From an uncultured Woeseiaceae bacterium (lineage in GTDB: Bacteria; Pseudomonadota; Gammaproteobacteria; Steroidobacterales; Woeseiaceae): a stretch of 64,000 nucleotides of DNA. The notes beneath the pieces were generated by a model. It had not been told where the DNA came from. It did no database searches and was given only the letters and a program-made list of their open reading frames with translations. The stretch lies in contig CAMYJB010000013.1 of NCBI GenBank assembly GCA_947258565.1, positions 116,071 to 180,070 of the forward strand, in the 5' to 3' direction. Positions 52,530 through 62,336 of this stretch are shown here, one piece after another. The first letter of the stretch is position 1, and every line of letters begins with the position of its first letter. The position numbers and the translations under genes were made by a program.

Positions 52530-53350
52530 AAATACAGGAAGACGGAGAACACGGTCACCTCGCCATAATTCTCGGAGTCGTCGTAACCCAGGCCGAACTC
52601 GATATCGTTGCGCTTGCCGATCGGTGCCAGGAAACGGACCGAGTAGGAATCCGTCCGGCTGCCGGCGGCGGCGCCTTCCCACTGGGCGATCTCGAACTCC
52701 AGGCGCTTGAGCCCGAAATCGACACCAAGACTGAGGCTGGCATGGTAGTCGACCAGCGTATTGATGAGGCTCAGCCGCGTCACGGAGATCAGGTTGACGA
52801 TGTCGCGGTCGGGGTCGAGGCGCAGGTTGACACTGTAATCGTAACTCATGCCCTTGAACCTGACGTCCACGCTTTCCGAGAGATCCACGCGTGCGCCCAG
52901 CCCGTAGCCGTTTGCGTCGAAGTTCACCTGGCGCCGGCGCATGAAATCGAACTCCGGCAGCTCGAGCTCGAAGTCGCGAAACTCGTAGTCGAAACTGAGC
53001 GAACCCCTGCCGCCACGGAAGTAAACGGAGGCGCGCGCATCCGTCGAGTCGAGCACGCTGTTGTCGCCCCAGTAGGCAAGCCCGAGCCGGACGCCTGCCG
53101 GGTTGAAGAAATGGTCCAGGCCGACATCGGCGTACCACGTTTCCAGTTCGTCGCGAATCGGAAGTTCTACACTGCTGCGCGCGGCACCGGCGGACAGCCA
53201 GGTGTCCTCGCCGACCGCCAGGTCGCCGAACAGGGCAACCGCCAGGCCATCGGCAGAATCTCCCTCCAGTCCGCCGGCTATCACGTATTCGCCGGCCGCC
53301 CAGCAATTTCCGGACAGCAGCAGGACTGCAACGTACCTAGGCCAGTACAT
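52514..53350 (-). CDS. Predicted outer-membrane beta-barrel protein of unknown function
   Basis: Signal peptide, alternating amphipathic strands, C-terminal aromatic VTVFSVFLYFYGGG. Confidence 0.7.
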   Translation of the reverse strand: MYWPRYVAVLLLSGNCWAAGEYVIAGGLEGDSADGLAVALFGDLAVGEDTWLSAGAARSSVELPIRDELETWYADVGLDHFFNPAGVRLGLAYWGDNSVLDSTDARASVYFRGGRGSLSFDYEFRDFELELPEFDFMRRRQVNFDANGYGLGARVDLSESVDVRFKGMSYDYSVNLRLDPDRDIVNLISVTRLSLINTLVDYHASLSLGVDFGLKRLEFEIAQWEGAAAGSRTDSYSVRFLAPIGKRNDIEFGLGYDDSENYGEVTVFSVFLYFYGGG

Positions 53351-54134
53351 AGAGGATCACCGCGGCAAGCGCGATTCGATACAGCGCGAAAGGCAACAAG
53401 CCGATACGGCTTACGAAACGCATGAAAAAGTCGATGCTTGCGTAGGCGACGACGGCGGCTACCAGCGCGGCGACCCAGAGCTGCGTCCAGTCAACCACTT
53501 CGTCGCCAACGAGCAGGCCACCCATCTCGTACACGGTCGCCAGCAGGATGACCGGAACCGACAACAGGAAGGAGAATCGCGCAGCGTCGCGGCGGTCGAA
53601 ACCGAGCAGCCGCCCCGCGGAAATGGTGACGCCCGAGCGTGACGTGCCCGGCACGAGCGCCAGCGCCTGTGCGCAACCGATGACCAGCGCATCGCGGAGC
53701 GTGACATCCGCGACGTTCCGGTCACGGCGCCCGAACCGGTCCGCCAGGACCATAACGATGGCATAGGCAGAGAGCGTCACTACGATGACGGCAGGGCTTC
53801 TCAGGTTCGCCTCGATCCAGCCGGCCAGGGCGAGTCCGGCGATCGCCGCAGGCACGGTGCCGATACCCAGCGCCAGCGCGACTCGCGCTTCCGGCGAGTC
53901 GTGTTTCAGGGTCAACAGCTGGCCGCTGCCCCTGAGCAGGGCAACGATGTCGTCGCGAAAAAACAGGCATACCGCGAGCAGCGAACCGAAGTGCACCGCG
54001 ACGTCGAACGCGAGGCCCTGGTCGGCCCAGCCGGCGGCCGACGGCACGAGGACGAGGTGCCCCGAACTCGAAATAGGCAGGAACTCCGTGAGGCCCTGGA
54101 CGATGGCCAGCACCACCACTTGCAGCCAGGTCAA
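53337..54134 (-). CDS. uppP: Undecaprenyl-diphosphatase
   Basis: VQGLTEFLPISSSGHLVLVP, ALALVPGTSRSGVTISAG. Confidence 0.96.
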   Translation of the reverse strand: MTWLQVVVLAIVQGLTEFLPISSSGHLVLVPSAAGWADQGLAFDVAVHFGSLLAVCLFFRDDIVALLRGSGQLLTLKHDSPEARVALALGIGTVPAAIAGLALAGWIEANLRSPAVIVVTLSAYAIVMVLADRFGRRDRNVADVTLRDALVIGCAQALALVPGTSRSGVTISAGRLLGFDRRDAARFSFLLSVPVILLATVYEMGGLLVGDEVVDWTQLWVAALVAAVVAYASIDFFMRFVSRIGLLPFALYRIALAAVILYVLA

Positions 54135-54162
54135 GGCTGTCTCCCTTGCGTCGCTTGTGTCT

Positions 54163-55347
54163 TCATAGAGTGTGCGTCCTGTCCGCCGATCCGAATGCTG
54201 CGGGTCTGGGAACCTCTCCGCGGGCGAGGCCGATGCACTTGACGTTTTCGCCCATCTCGCCGGGCAGAGTCAATATTTTGATCTGTGCGGCGGTCTGTAG
54301 CTGTGACTCGAGTGGCATCTCGGCAAAGTCGCGCAACTCCGCCTCGATGTCAGCTGCGAGCAGGAACTGCGACTGGCTCACGTAGCCGAGGATCTCGAGA
54401 CCGCTGTTCGCGGCCGCCTCGGCAATGACGCTGAAGTCCACCCAGGCGGTGAGATCCTGGACACCCGGGAGAATCAGCGGGTCGCTGTGCGCGCGATGGC
54501 GGAAATGGCAGCGCAGCCAGCCTTCGTTGCGTTCGGGAGCGTAATACTCGCGCCGGCTCACGCCGTAGTCGAACAGCAGGATCATCCCGTGTTCGAGCAT
54601 CTGCGCCACATCCCGGAGCCATCGCGGGGCCGCGAGCGACACCTCGGATACGTAGTTGTCGGGCAACCGCTCGCCAATATCGCGTTCTATCGATTCGACC
54701 GCCCTGGCCAGAACATCGGGCGCGGGTTCGTCGACGAACACGAACTCGCCCGCCTCGTCGCTGACGCGCAGCTGGTAAACGCCGCCGCTCCTGCGCATGA
54801 ATCGCTCGACCGGCAATGCGTCCAGTACCTCGTTGGCGATAACTACACCGCGATGGGTCCCGGGCACCCGATCGAGCCAGTGGATTCGATCTGCAAACCC
54901 GGGCAGTTCCCCGCGCAACAGGCTCTGCTGCCGCTCGCGCAGGTCGGCTGAGACCTCGATGATCCTGTACTCGGCCGGCAGGACGTCGAGCTCATCGAGG
55001 GTTCGCAATACGTCCAGCGCAAGCTTTCCGCTCCCGGCGCCGAACTCGAGCACCGCTCCGCCAGGCACACCCCGCAACACGTCGGCGCACTGCCTCGCTA
55101 TCACGCGGCCGAACAGCGGCGAGATCTCGGGCGCGGTAACGAAATCGCCGTCGTCCCCGAACTTGCGCGTGCCCGCGCTGTAGTAACCGAGCCCCGGCGC
55201 ATACAGCGCATAGTGCATGAACTCCGCAAAACTGATGCTGCCCCCCGCATCACGGATCCGCGCGCGAATATAGTCGGCACATCGTCCGCTGTGCGCGGCG
55301 CTGACCGCATCGGGATGCGGCAGTGAGAATGCGTACTCGTGTTGCAT
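54163..55347 (-). CDS. SAM-dependent methyltransferase, MidA/NDUFAF7 family
   Basis: ISFAEFMHYALYAPGLGYYSAGTRKFGDDGDFVTAPEISPLFG, LEFGAGSGKLALDVL; start at 55347. Confidence 0.9.
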   Translation of the reverse strand: MQHEYAFSLPHPDAVSAAHSGRCADYIRARIRDAGGSISFAEFMHYALYAPGLGYYSAGTRKFGDDGDFVTAPEISPLFGRVIARQCADVLRGVPGGAVLEFGAGSGKLALDVLRTLDELDVLPAEYRIIEVSADLRERQQSLLRGELPGFADRIHWLDRVPGTHRGVVIANEVLDALPVERFMRRSGGVYQLRVSDEAGEFVFVDEPAPDVLARAVESIERDIGERLPDNYVSEVSLAAPRWLRDVAQMLEHGMILLFDYGVSRREYYAPERNEGWLRCHFRHRAHSDPLILPGVQDLTAWVDFSVIAEAAANSGLEILGYVSQSQFLLAADIEAELRDFAEMPLESQLQTAAQIKILTLPGEMGENVKCIGLARGEVPRPAAFGSADRTHTL

Positions 55348-55429
55348 ATTGCGTCGATCGTCTCTCAGAATGTCGCCTTTATAACGTGACCCGCAATAAA
55401 ATGCCGGCGGGCAAGGATTATCATCTTCC

Positions 55430-56182
55430 ATGAACAGCACACCAGGTCTCGAAGGCCGCGTGGCGCTGGTGACCGGCGCAGCGCGCCGCGTAGGCGCCGA
55501 GATTGCCACACATTTGCATGCGGCGGGCACCGACGTCGGCATTCATTATCGCCACTCCGCCGATGATGCCGAAGCACTTGCAGCGCGCCTTAACGGACTA
55601 CGGCCGGATTCGGCAGCCACGTTCCAGGCTGACCTTCTGGACACCGTTGCGATCCGCGCACTTGTCAGCGCGGTAACGGACTGGCGCGGCGGCGTCGACA
55701 TCCTCGTCAACAATGCATCGACGTTCTATCCGACGCCGCTCGGTGAGATTTCGGAAGCTCACTGGGACGACCTCGTCGGCAGCAATCTCAAGGCACCGCT
55801 GTTCCTCTCCCAGGCGGCAGCCGGGAGCCTTCGCGAACGCGGTGGAAGCATCGTCAATATCGTCGACATTCACGCGGAGCGCCCGCTCAGGAACCATCTC
55901 GTCTATGGTTCCGCAAAGGCGGGGCTCGCCATGCTGACGCGCGCGCTGGCAAAGGAGCTTGCTCCCGAAGTGCGTGTGAACGGCGTCTCGCCCGGGGCCA
56001 TCCTGTGGCCCGAGGGTGACATGAGCGACGAGACCAAGGCGTCGATCCTCGAGCAGGTGCCACTGGCGCGTGCCGGCGACCCGGCGGATATCGCCGGCTG
56101 CGTGCTCTATCTCATACGCGATGCGAGCTATGTGACGGGCCAGATAGTGGCCGTCGATGGCGGGCGCTCTCTAGGCTGGTAA
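55430..56182 (+). CDS. SDR-family pteridine reductase-like protein (FolM-like)
   Basis: ALVTGAARRVGAEIATHLHAAG, NNASTFYPTPLGEI, YGSAKAGLAMLTRALAKELAP. Confidence 0.85.
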   Translation: MNSTPGLEGRVALVTGAARRVGAEIATHLHAAGTDVGIHYRHSADDAEALAARLNGLRPDSAATFQADLLDTVAIRALVSAVTDWRGGVDILVNNASTFYPTPLGEISEAHWDDLVGSNLKAPLFLSQAAAGSLRERGGSIVNIVDIHAERPLRNHLVYGSAKAGLAMLTRALAKELAPEVRVNGVSPGAILWPEGDMSDETKASILEQVPLARAGDPADIAGCVLYLIRDASYVTGQIVAVDGGRSLGW

Positions 56183-56186
56183 CGTC

Positions 56187-57509
56187 TCAGAAAGCGCGCA
56201 GGAACTCGCGAGCGGGTGGCCCGCGCCTGTCGACCTGCGGCAGGGTTTCAGTAATACCAAGCGTGGCCGCCTCGGCCTGTGGCGACGCGGCAACGGGGCA
56301 TGCGCCGGTCGCGAGATAGGTTTGCGCCGCTTCCAGATTCGGGTCGCTGACGGCGCCGACAGGAATAGACAGATCATCGTCCGCGACGCAGTCGACCTGA
56401 AGGCCGTCGAAATAACCGCCAACGTCATCGGCGTTGACCGTTTCGAAGGCCACCACCCTGAGCAGATTCGCGCAAAATTCGAGACCCACCTGGCCGACGG
56501 GCTTGCCAAACGTGTTTGACCCTACGAGCACCGTTTCCACATGGGGCTCCATGCCGTTTATGACGAGTTCGGAGGCGGATGCCGTACCGCTGGCCGTAAT
56601 AGCGACCAGACGCGAGAGACTTACCGAATTCATGAGCCGGTCAAAGAACTCGACGCTGTCGTTTGCCGCAGACCGGTTGGCATTGAACAGCGTCTTCGAG
56701 AAGATCAGGTTTTCCGCGACCTCGCCGCCGAAGTAATCGCCGAGCAGGTTGGACGTGCTGAGCAGCCCGCCGCCGTTATAGCGCAGATCGATGATGACGT
56801 CGTTGACACCGGCATCGTTGAATGCAGAGAACACGGTTTCCATCGCCGGCTCCGCCGGCAGGATGAAACTGGCGAGCTCCAGGTAGCCGATGTTGCGGCC
56901 ACCGCCCGCATCGATAATCCGCCATTGCGGCACGGGATCGATCGTCACCGTGCCACGGGAAACGGATACCTCGAACTCGGATCCGTCGGGTCGCCGCATC
57001 TCGAACGTGACGGGCGAGGTGTCGAGCAAGGTGGAAACGCCTTCGGCGGCTTCGATATCAGCGATCGTGCGGCCATTGAGGCTCAGGATTTCCTGTCCCC
57101 GCTCCAGCCCCGCCGCTCCCGCCGGGCCGTTTGCGAAGACCTTTGCCAGCTGAATACGGTCAGCAGCGATGAATCTCAGAATGATGCCGTAGCCCTCGAA
57201 CTCGCCCTGCGAAAAGCGTGCATTGTCTGCCGCCGCGGTCGTGATAAAACTGAACGATGTATCGACCGGCAAGCCGTCGCTGCCGGTCGGACTGAATGTC
57301 TTCAGGAACTCGAGCAAGTCCTCGGGCGTCGCAAACTGGCTGACATCCACCTGGGCAGGGAGCCGGTCGTTCCAGAAGTACCAATCGCGCATCGAATCGA
57401 GCACGAATTGTTTCTGGCCCTCGATCGAGCATTCGGCGGCAGAACCGCCGTCGCTTGATGAACAGGCCGCTGCCAGCAGCGCGGACAGGATCACAATTAA
57501 CTTGCGCAT
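56187..57509 (-). CDS. S41-family C-terminal processing peptidase, predicted lipoprotein
   Basis: ALLAAACSSSDGG lipobox, PDZ-like domain, SGTASASELVINGM and NTFGKPVGQ. Confidence 0.9.
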   Translation of the reverse strand: MRKLIVILSALLAAACSSSDGGSAAECSIEGQKQFVLDSMRDWYFWNDRLPAQVDVSQFATPEDLLEFLKTFSPTGSDGLPVDTSFSFITTAAADNARFSQGEFEGYGIILRFIAADRIQLAKVFANGPAGAAGLERGQEILSLNGRTIADIEAAEGVSTLLDTSPVTFEMRRPDGSEFEVSVSRGTVTIDPVPQWRIIDAGGGRNIGYLELASFILPAEPAMETVFSAFNDAGVNDVIIDLRYNGGGLLSTSNLLGDYFGGEVAENLIFSKTLFNANRSAANDSVEFFDRLMNSVSLSRLVAITASGTASASELVINGMEPHVETVLVGSNTFGKPVGQVGLEFCANLLRVVAFETVNADDVGGYFDGLQVDCVADDDLSIPVGAVSDPNLEAAQTYLATGACPVAASPQAEAATLGITETLPQVDRRGPPAREFLRAF

Positions 57510-57629
57510 CGGTACTCCATTAGCCCAGGTGCTTTCTCCATACACGACTATTTTATCCCATTGGTTTCGCCTGCCGCTGCGAATCTGTCGTCATTCCGGC
57601 AGCGATCCGCGGCCATTCATCCCTCCGCT

Positions 57630-58118
57630 TTACAGAATAACGTCGACGAGCGTCAACGGATGACTATGGACATCGAATTCGCGCCAATGTTCCGCGATCG
57701 TTCGCCCGGTGACCGGATGCACCATATCCGGCGCGATGTCAGCGAGCGGGCCGAGTACGAAGCTGTGCTCCAGAATGTCGCGGCGAGGCAGGCGCAGCGG
57801 GGGTTCCGGGTCGATCATTTCACCGTAGAGCAGCAGGTCGATGTCCAGCGGCCTCGAGCTGTACTTGTCCGGCCCGCGCCGGCGTCCCGCCATTTCGTGA
57901 ATACGCTCGGTCTGTTCGATGATCTCGAGCGGACCCGCGTCCGTCGTCAGGGCCACGACCAGGTTCAGGAAATCGGAGCCCTCGAAACCCAGTGCGAGGC
58001 TCCTGTAAACCGGCGACACGGTCAGATCGCCGTACAGGGACCGCAACTGAGCGATCGCGAGCTGCAGGTTCTTCTCGGCGTCGATATTGCTGCCGAGGCC
58101 GAGGTACACGGTAGCCAC
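57630..58118 (-). CDS. folK: 2-amino-4-hydroxy-6-hydroxymethyldihydropteridine diphosphokinase
   Basis: VYLGLGSNIDAEKNLQLAIAQL, RPLDIDLLLYGE, PRRDILEHSFVLGPLADI. Confidence 0.95.
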   Translation of the reverse strand: MATVYLGLGSNIDAEKNLQLAIAQLRSLYGDLTVSPVYRSLALGFEGSDFLNLVVALTTDAGPLEIIEQTERIHEMAGRRRGPDKYSSRPLDIDLLLYGEMIDPEPPLRLPRRDILEHSFVLGPLADIAPDMVHPVTGRTIAEHWREFDVHSHPLTLVDVIL

Positions 58119-58121
58119 ACG

Positions 58122-58487
58122 TCACTCCCTGCGCGGTTTTTCGCCACGCTCGATGACCACGCCGACATCGCTGGCTCCGCGAATGGCGCCTGGCTTGTTC
58201 ACCCTCACCCGGACCCAGGGCACGCCGAATTCGCCGGTCACGATCCCCGCGATGCGCTCGGCGAGGGTCTCGACCAGCTGAAACTCCGACTCGCCTACGA
58301 AGCTCTGCAGCCGCTTCGCGACGAGCTTGTAATTCAGCGTGTCCTCCACCTGATCACTCTCCGCGGCCTTGCGGATGTCCGCCGCCATATCCAGATCGAT
58401 CTCGACGGTCTGACGTATCTTGCGTTCCCATTCCCAGATGCCGATCACGGCGTCGACTTTCAGGCTGTGGAGGAAAATGATGTCCAT
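58122..58487 (-). CDS. folB: Dihydroneopterin aldolase
   Basis: MDIIFLHSLKVDAVIGIWEWERKIRQTVEIDLDM; start at 58487. Confidence 0.94.
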   Translation of the reverse strand: MDIIFLHSLKVDAVIGIWEWERKIRQTVEIDLDMAADIRKAAESDQVEDTLNYKLVAKRLQSFVGESEFQLVETLAERIAGIVTGEFGVPWVRVRVNKPGAIRGASDVGVVIERGEKPRRE

Positions 58488-58500
58488 TCGATGTCGCTTC

Positions 58501-59517
58501 TCAGTCTGTGGTTGCGGGGGCCGTGAGCGAGTCCAGTGGCCAGCGCGCCTGCGCCCGAATCTCGCCGATCGGGCGCGCATCTGCAAGGCGCAATGCGCCG
58601 GCCACAGCGATCATAGCGCCGTTGTCCGTGCACCAGGCCATCCGTGGATAGTAAACCTCGCCGGGGAAGCCGGCCGCAATCTCCCGGCGCAACAGTTTGT
58701 TCGCGCCGACGCCGCCGGCGACGACGATGCGGGAGAGACTCGCGCTTTTCGCGGCACGAACCGCCTTCTTGACCAGCGTATCCACCGCGGCGCGCTGAAA
58801 CGATGCCGCAATGTCCGCGCGGCAGCTGTCGAGGTCTCCCCGCTCGGCCGCTTTGCGGACCTCGATCATCACGGCCGTCTTCAGGCCACTGAAGCTGAAA
58901 TCGTGTCCGGGGCGGTTCAGCATCGGCCGGGGGAAGTCGAAAGCGCTGTCGTCGCCGTGCTCCGCGAGCGCCGCTAACGCAGGGCCGCCCGGGTAACCGA
59001 GGCCGAGCAGCTTGGCCGTTTTGTCGAATGCCTCGCCGACGGCATCGTCGAGCGTGGTTCCGAGCAGCTCGTACTCTCCGAGCGCGCGCACCGAGATCAG
59101 CATCGAATGGCCGCCCGACACCAGCAGCGCCAGGAACGGGAACGCAGGCGGATTGTCCTCGAGCATCGGCGCGAGAAGATGGCCCTCCATGTGGTGGACG
59201 GGGACGACCGGGCAGTTCCAGGCCAGCCCGAGCCCCGCCGCCATGCCGCCGCCAACCATCAGTGCGCCGACGAGACCGGGGCCCGCCGTGTAGGCGATCG
59301 CATCGGGGCGCTCGACACCCGCCTCCGCCAGTACCTGCCTGATGAGCGGCAACAGGCGCCGGACGTGGTCACGGGAGGCGATCTCAGGCACCACCCCGCC
59401 GTAAACGGCGTGCAGGTCCACCTGGCTGTGCAGGGCGTCCGCCAGCAGGCCGTGTTCCGTCGAATAGAGCGCGACGCCGGTCTCGTCGCAGCTGGTTTCG
59501 ATGCCGAGTATGTTCAT
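58501..59517 (-). CDS. tsaD: tRNA N6-threonylcarbamoyladenosine synthase catalytic subunit
   Basis: [43 protein letters not shown]. Confidence 0.97.
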   Translation of the reverse strand: MNILGIETSCDETGVALYSTEHGLLADALHSQVDLHAVYGGVVPEIASRDHVRRLLPLIRQVLAEAGVERPDAIAYTAGPGLVGALMVGGGMAAGLGLAWNCPVVPVHHMEGHLLAPMLEDNPPAFPFLALLVSGGHSMLISVRALGEYELLGTTLDDAVGEAFDKTAKLLGLGYPGGPALAALAEHGDDSAFDFPRPMLNRPGHDFSFSGLKTAVMIEVRKAAERGDLDSCRADIAASFQRAAVDTLVKKAVRAAKSASLSRIVVAGGVGANKLLRREIAAGFPGEVYYPRMAWCTDNGAMIAVAGALRLADARPIGEIRAQARWPLDSLTAPATTD

Positions 59518-59654
59518 GGCGGCGAATAGTAAGGGATATTCGCCCGGCTCGCCGCATCTGCAGGTATTGCGCCGCCCTGCAGCCGGGGTTAAAATGCGCG
59601 GCTCTCCCGGTTCGACCCGGGATTATTTATGCCCAGAAGGAAGGCCTGATTTAG

Positions 59655-59870
59655 ATGCCAAGTGTTCGCGTAAAAGAGAACGAATATTTCGATGCCGCGC
59701 TGCGCCGCTTCAAGCGTGCTTGCGAGAAAGCGGGCGTGCTCACGGAACTTCGCCGCCGCGAGTTCTACGAGAAGCCGACGCAGGAGCGCAAGCGCAAGAA
59801 GGCCGCCGCCGTGAAACGGCACCTGAAGCGCGTCTCCCGCGAAGAGGCAAAGCGCAAGCGTCTCTATTGA
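59655..59870 (+). CDS. rpsU: 30S ribosomal protein S21
   Basis: [59 protein letters not shown]. Confidence 0.97.
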   Translation: MPSVRVKENEYFDAALRRFKRACEKAGVLTELRRREFYEKPTQERKRKKAAAVKRHLKRVSREEAKRKRLY

Positions 59871-59901
59871 TCTTCCCCGAGGTTCGAGGCTCTCTCGGCC
59901 C

Positions 59902-60348
59902 ATGTCTCTGAAAGACAGTATTACCGAGGACATGAAGTCCGCGATGAAAGCCGGCGACAAGGACCGGCTGAAAGTCGTGCGACTCATTCTCGCCGCCATC
60001 AAGCAGGTTGAGGTCGATTCCCGCAAGGAACTCGACGACGCCGCGGTGCTCGGCGTGCTCGACAAGATGGTCAAGCAGCGCCGGGATTCCATCGAGCAAT
60101 TTTCCAAAGGCGGCCGCGACGATCTCGCCGCCATCGAGCGAGCGGAGATCGACGTTCTCGAATCCTATCTGCCGGAGAAGATGGACGATACGGAAATCGA
60201 CGCGCTCATCGACGAAGTCATCGCGGCGACCGGTGCAGAAAGTATCCGCGACATGGGCAAGGTTATGGGCGCGATCAAGGCCAAGGCCGCCGGCCGCGCG
60301 GATATGGGCGCCGTCGGCAGCCGGGTCAAGGCGCGGCTCGGAGCCTGA
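59902..60348 (+). CDS. yqeY: GatB/YqeY domain-containing protein
   Basis: SLKDSITEDMKSAMKAGDKDRLKVVRLILAAIKQVEVD, YLPEKMDDTEIDALI. Confidence 0.93.
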   Translation: MSLKDSITEDMKSAMKAGDKDRLKVVRLILAAIKQVEVDSRKELDDAAVLGVLDKMVKQRRDSIEQFSKGGRDDLAAIERAEIDVLESYLPEKMDDTEIDALIDEVIAATGAESIRDMGKVMGAIKAKAAGRADMGAVGSRVKARLGA

Positions 60349-60481
60349 AAACCCCGAAATATACCGCTGGCGAATCAGCGCGGATTCGCTATGCTAATGC
60401 CAACGGGCGTTTGCCCGGACGCCAATAATAAGAACAGGCTCTGTCAAGACCCGAGGCTGCGGAGCACACGTTTAATTCACT

Positions 60482-62224
60482 ATGGCTGGACTGATTCCCC
60501 AGGATTTCATCGACGACCTGGTCGCACGGGCCGATATCGTCGAGGTCATCGGACGCCGCGTGCAGCTGAAAAAAGCCGGCCGCGAATTCAAGGCCTGCTG
60601 TCCGTTCCATGACGAAAAAACCCCGTCGTTCACCGTGAGCCCGGCGAAGGGCTTCTATCACTGCTTTGGTTGCGGCGCCCACGGCACGGCGATCGGTTTC
60701 CTCATGGAGTTCGACCACATGAGTTTCGTCGAGGCGATCGAAAGCCTTGCCAACTCGATGGGTGTGGAGGTGCCGCGGGACGAGTCGGATCGCCCTGCAC
60801 GTCGCTATGACGAACTCTTCGACCTGATGTCGCGCGTCGAGCGATTCTGGCAACAGGGTCTCAGGGAAAACCCGGCAGCGGTTGACTACCTGAAGCAGCG
60901 CGGCATCGACGGCAGTACCGCCAAGCGCTTCGGCCTCGGCTACGCCGCCGATGCCTGGAGCACGGTGCTCGACAAGTTCGGCACTTCACAGGAGGCCATC
61001 GATCGCCTCCTGGCTGCGGGGCTGGTGATCCGCAAGGACAACGGCGGTCACTATGACCGGTTTCGAGACCGCATCATGTTTCCCATTCGTGACGTCCGTG
61101 GACGCTGTATCGCTTTCGGCGGCCGCACGATGGGCGACGGGGAGCCGAAGTACCTCAATTCTCCGGAAACGGTGCTGTTTCACAAGGGCCGTGAACTCTA
61201 TGGCCTGTACGAGGCGCGCCAGGCCCTGCGGCAGATCGACCGTTTCGTCGTCGTCGAAGGCTACATGGACGTCGTTGCGCTCGCGCGCCACGGCATCGAC
61301 TTCTCGGTCGCGACGCTGGGAACGGCAACGACCGCGGATCACCTCAACCGGCTGTTCCGGCTTACCGAGAACATCGATTTCTGCTTCGATGGGGACCGCG
61401 CGGGCAAGCAGGCCGCCTGGCGTGCTCTCGAGACCGCCCTGCCCCACATCCGGGAAGGCCGCCAGGTGCGTTTCGTGTTCCTGCCAGACGGTCAGGACCC
61501 GGATTCCTACGTCAACGCTCACGGCGCCGATGCGTTCATCGGGGCACTCGACGACGGTGTCGCACTGTCTGACTACCTGATCGCCGCGCTCGCGCAGCAG
61601 GTTGACCTCGACACGGTCGACGGGCGTGCAAGGCTGGCCGAACTTGCCAGGCCCCTGGTCGCCCGGATTCCCCAGGGGGTGTACCGGGAACTCCTGATCG
61701 AATCACTGGCGCAGACGGTAGGCCTTACGTCGAGCAAGCTCGAGAAGATGCTCGGCCGCACGCAGGCGCCCGGGCACGATCAGCCGGCGCGCAGGCGACC
61801 GCGACGGGGCCCGTCTCTATCGGGCTCGGCCGGCAGGCCCTCCGTGGTGAGGCGGGCGATCACCCTGTTGCTGAATCATCCCGAAGCCGCGGCCAGCCTC
61901 GATGTGGAAAAAATAGCCGGCGTAAGCCGCCCGGGCATCGACCTGCTGCGCGACCTGATTGAAACTACGCAGCAGGAGCCCAATATCACGACTGCGGGTT
62001 TGCTGGAGCGTTGGCGCCATGACGAACAGGGGCGCCACCTCGGCAAACTGGCCGCGGTCGAGGTCCCCGCTGACGAGGAATTCGACCCGGCCGCGGAACT
62101 CGCGGACTGCCTCGCGCAGCTGGCGCTTGCCGGACGGCGGGAACGAATTGATTTTCTTATTGAAAAACAACGTGTTAAAGCGCTGGACGAGTCCGAGATG
62201 GCGGAACTCAGGCAGCTCCGGTGA
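60482..62224 (+). CDS. dnaG: DNA primase
   Basis: MAGLIPQDFIDDLVARADIVEVIGRRVQLKKAGREFKACCPFHDEKTPSFTVSPAKGFYHCFGCG; TOPRIM VVEGYMDVVAL. Confidence 0.97.
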   Translation: MAGLIPQDFIDDLVARADIVEVIGRRVQLKKAGREFKACCPFHDEKTPSFTVSPAKGFYHCFGCGAHGTAIGFLMEFDHMSFVEAIESLANSMGVEVPRDESDRPARRYDELFDLMSRVERFWQQGLRENPAAVDYLKQRGIDGSTAKRFGLGYAADAWSTVLDKFGTSQEAIDRLLAAGLVIRKDNGGHYDRFRDRIMFPIRDVRGRCIAFGGRTMGDGEPKYLNSPETVLFHKGRELYGLYEARQALRQIDRFVVVEGYMDVVALARHGIDFSVATLGTATTADHLNRLFRLTENIDFCFDGDRAGKQAAWRALETALPHIREGRQVRFVFLPDGQDPDSYVNAHGADAFIGALDDGVALSDYLIAALAQQVDLDTVDGRARLAELARPLVARIPQGVYRELLIESLAQTVGLTSSKLEKMLGRTQAPGHDQPARRRPRRGPSLSGSAGRPSVVRRAITLLLNHPEAAASLDVEKIAGVSRPGIDLLRDLIETTQQEPNITTAGLLERWRHDEQGRHLGKLAAVEVPADEEFDPAAELADCLAQLALAGRRERIDFLIEKQRVKALDESEMAELRQLR

Positions 62225-62336
62225 GGGGTTCTGACGCGGTCGGGACGGCCGGATATTCCGTGCACTTTTATAGATTAGATCGAGTCAAACCAGTACAATT
62301 GGTCGTTTGCATTTTTTACATGGAGGGCGTTTCGTC

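Noticed and set aside
59600-59625. tRNA-like CCCGGTTCGACCCGGG upstream of rpsU
   Set aside because: Loop is 6 nt rather than the 7-nt T-loop and no acceptor, D or anticodon arms flank it; treated as a leader hairpin
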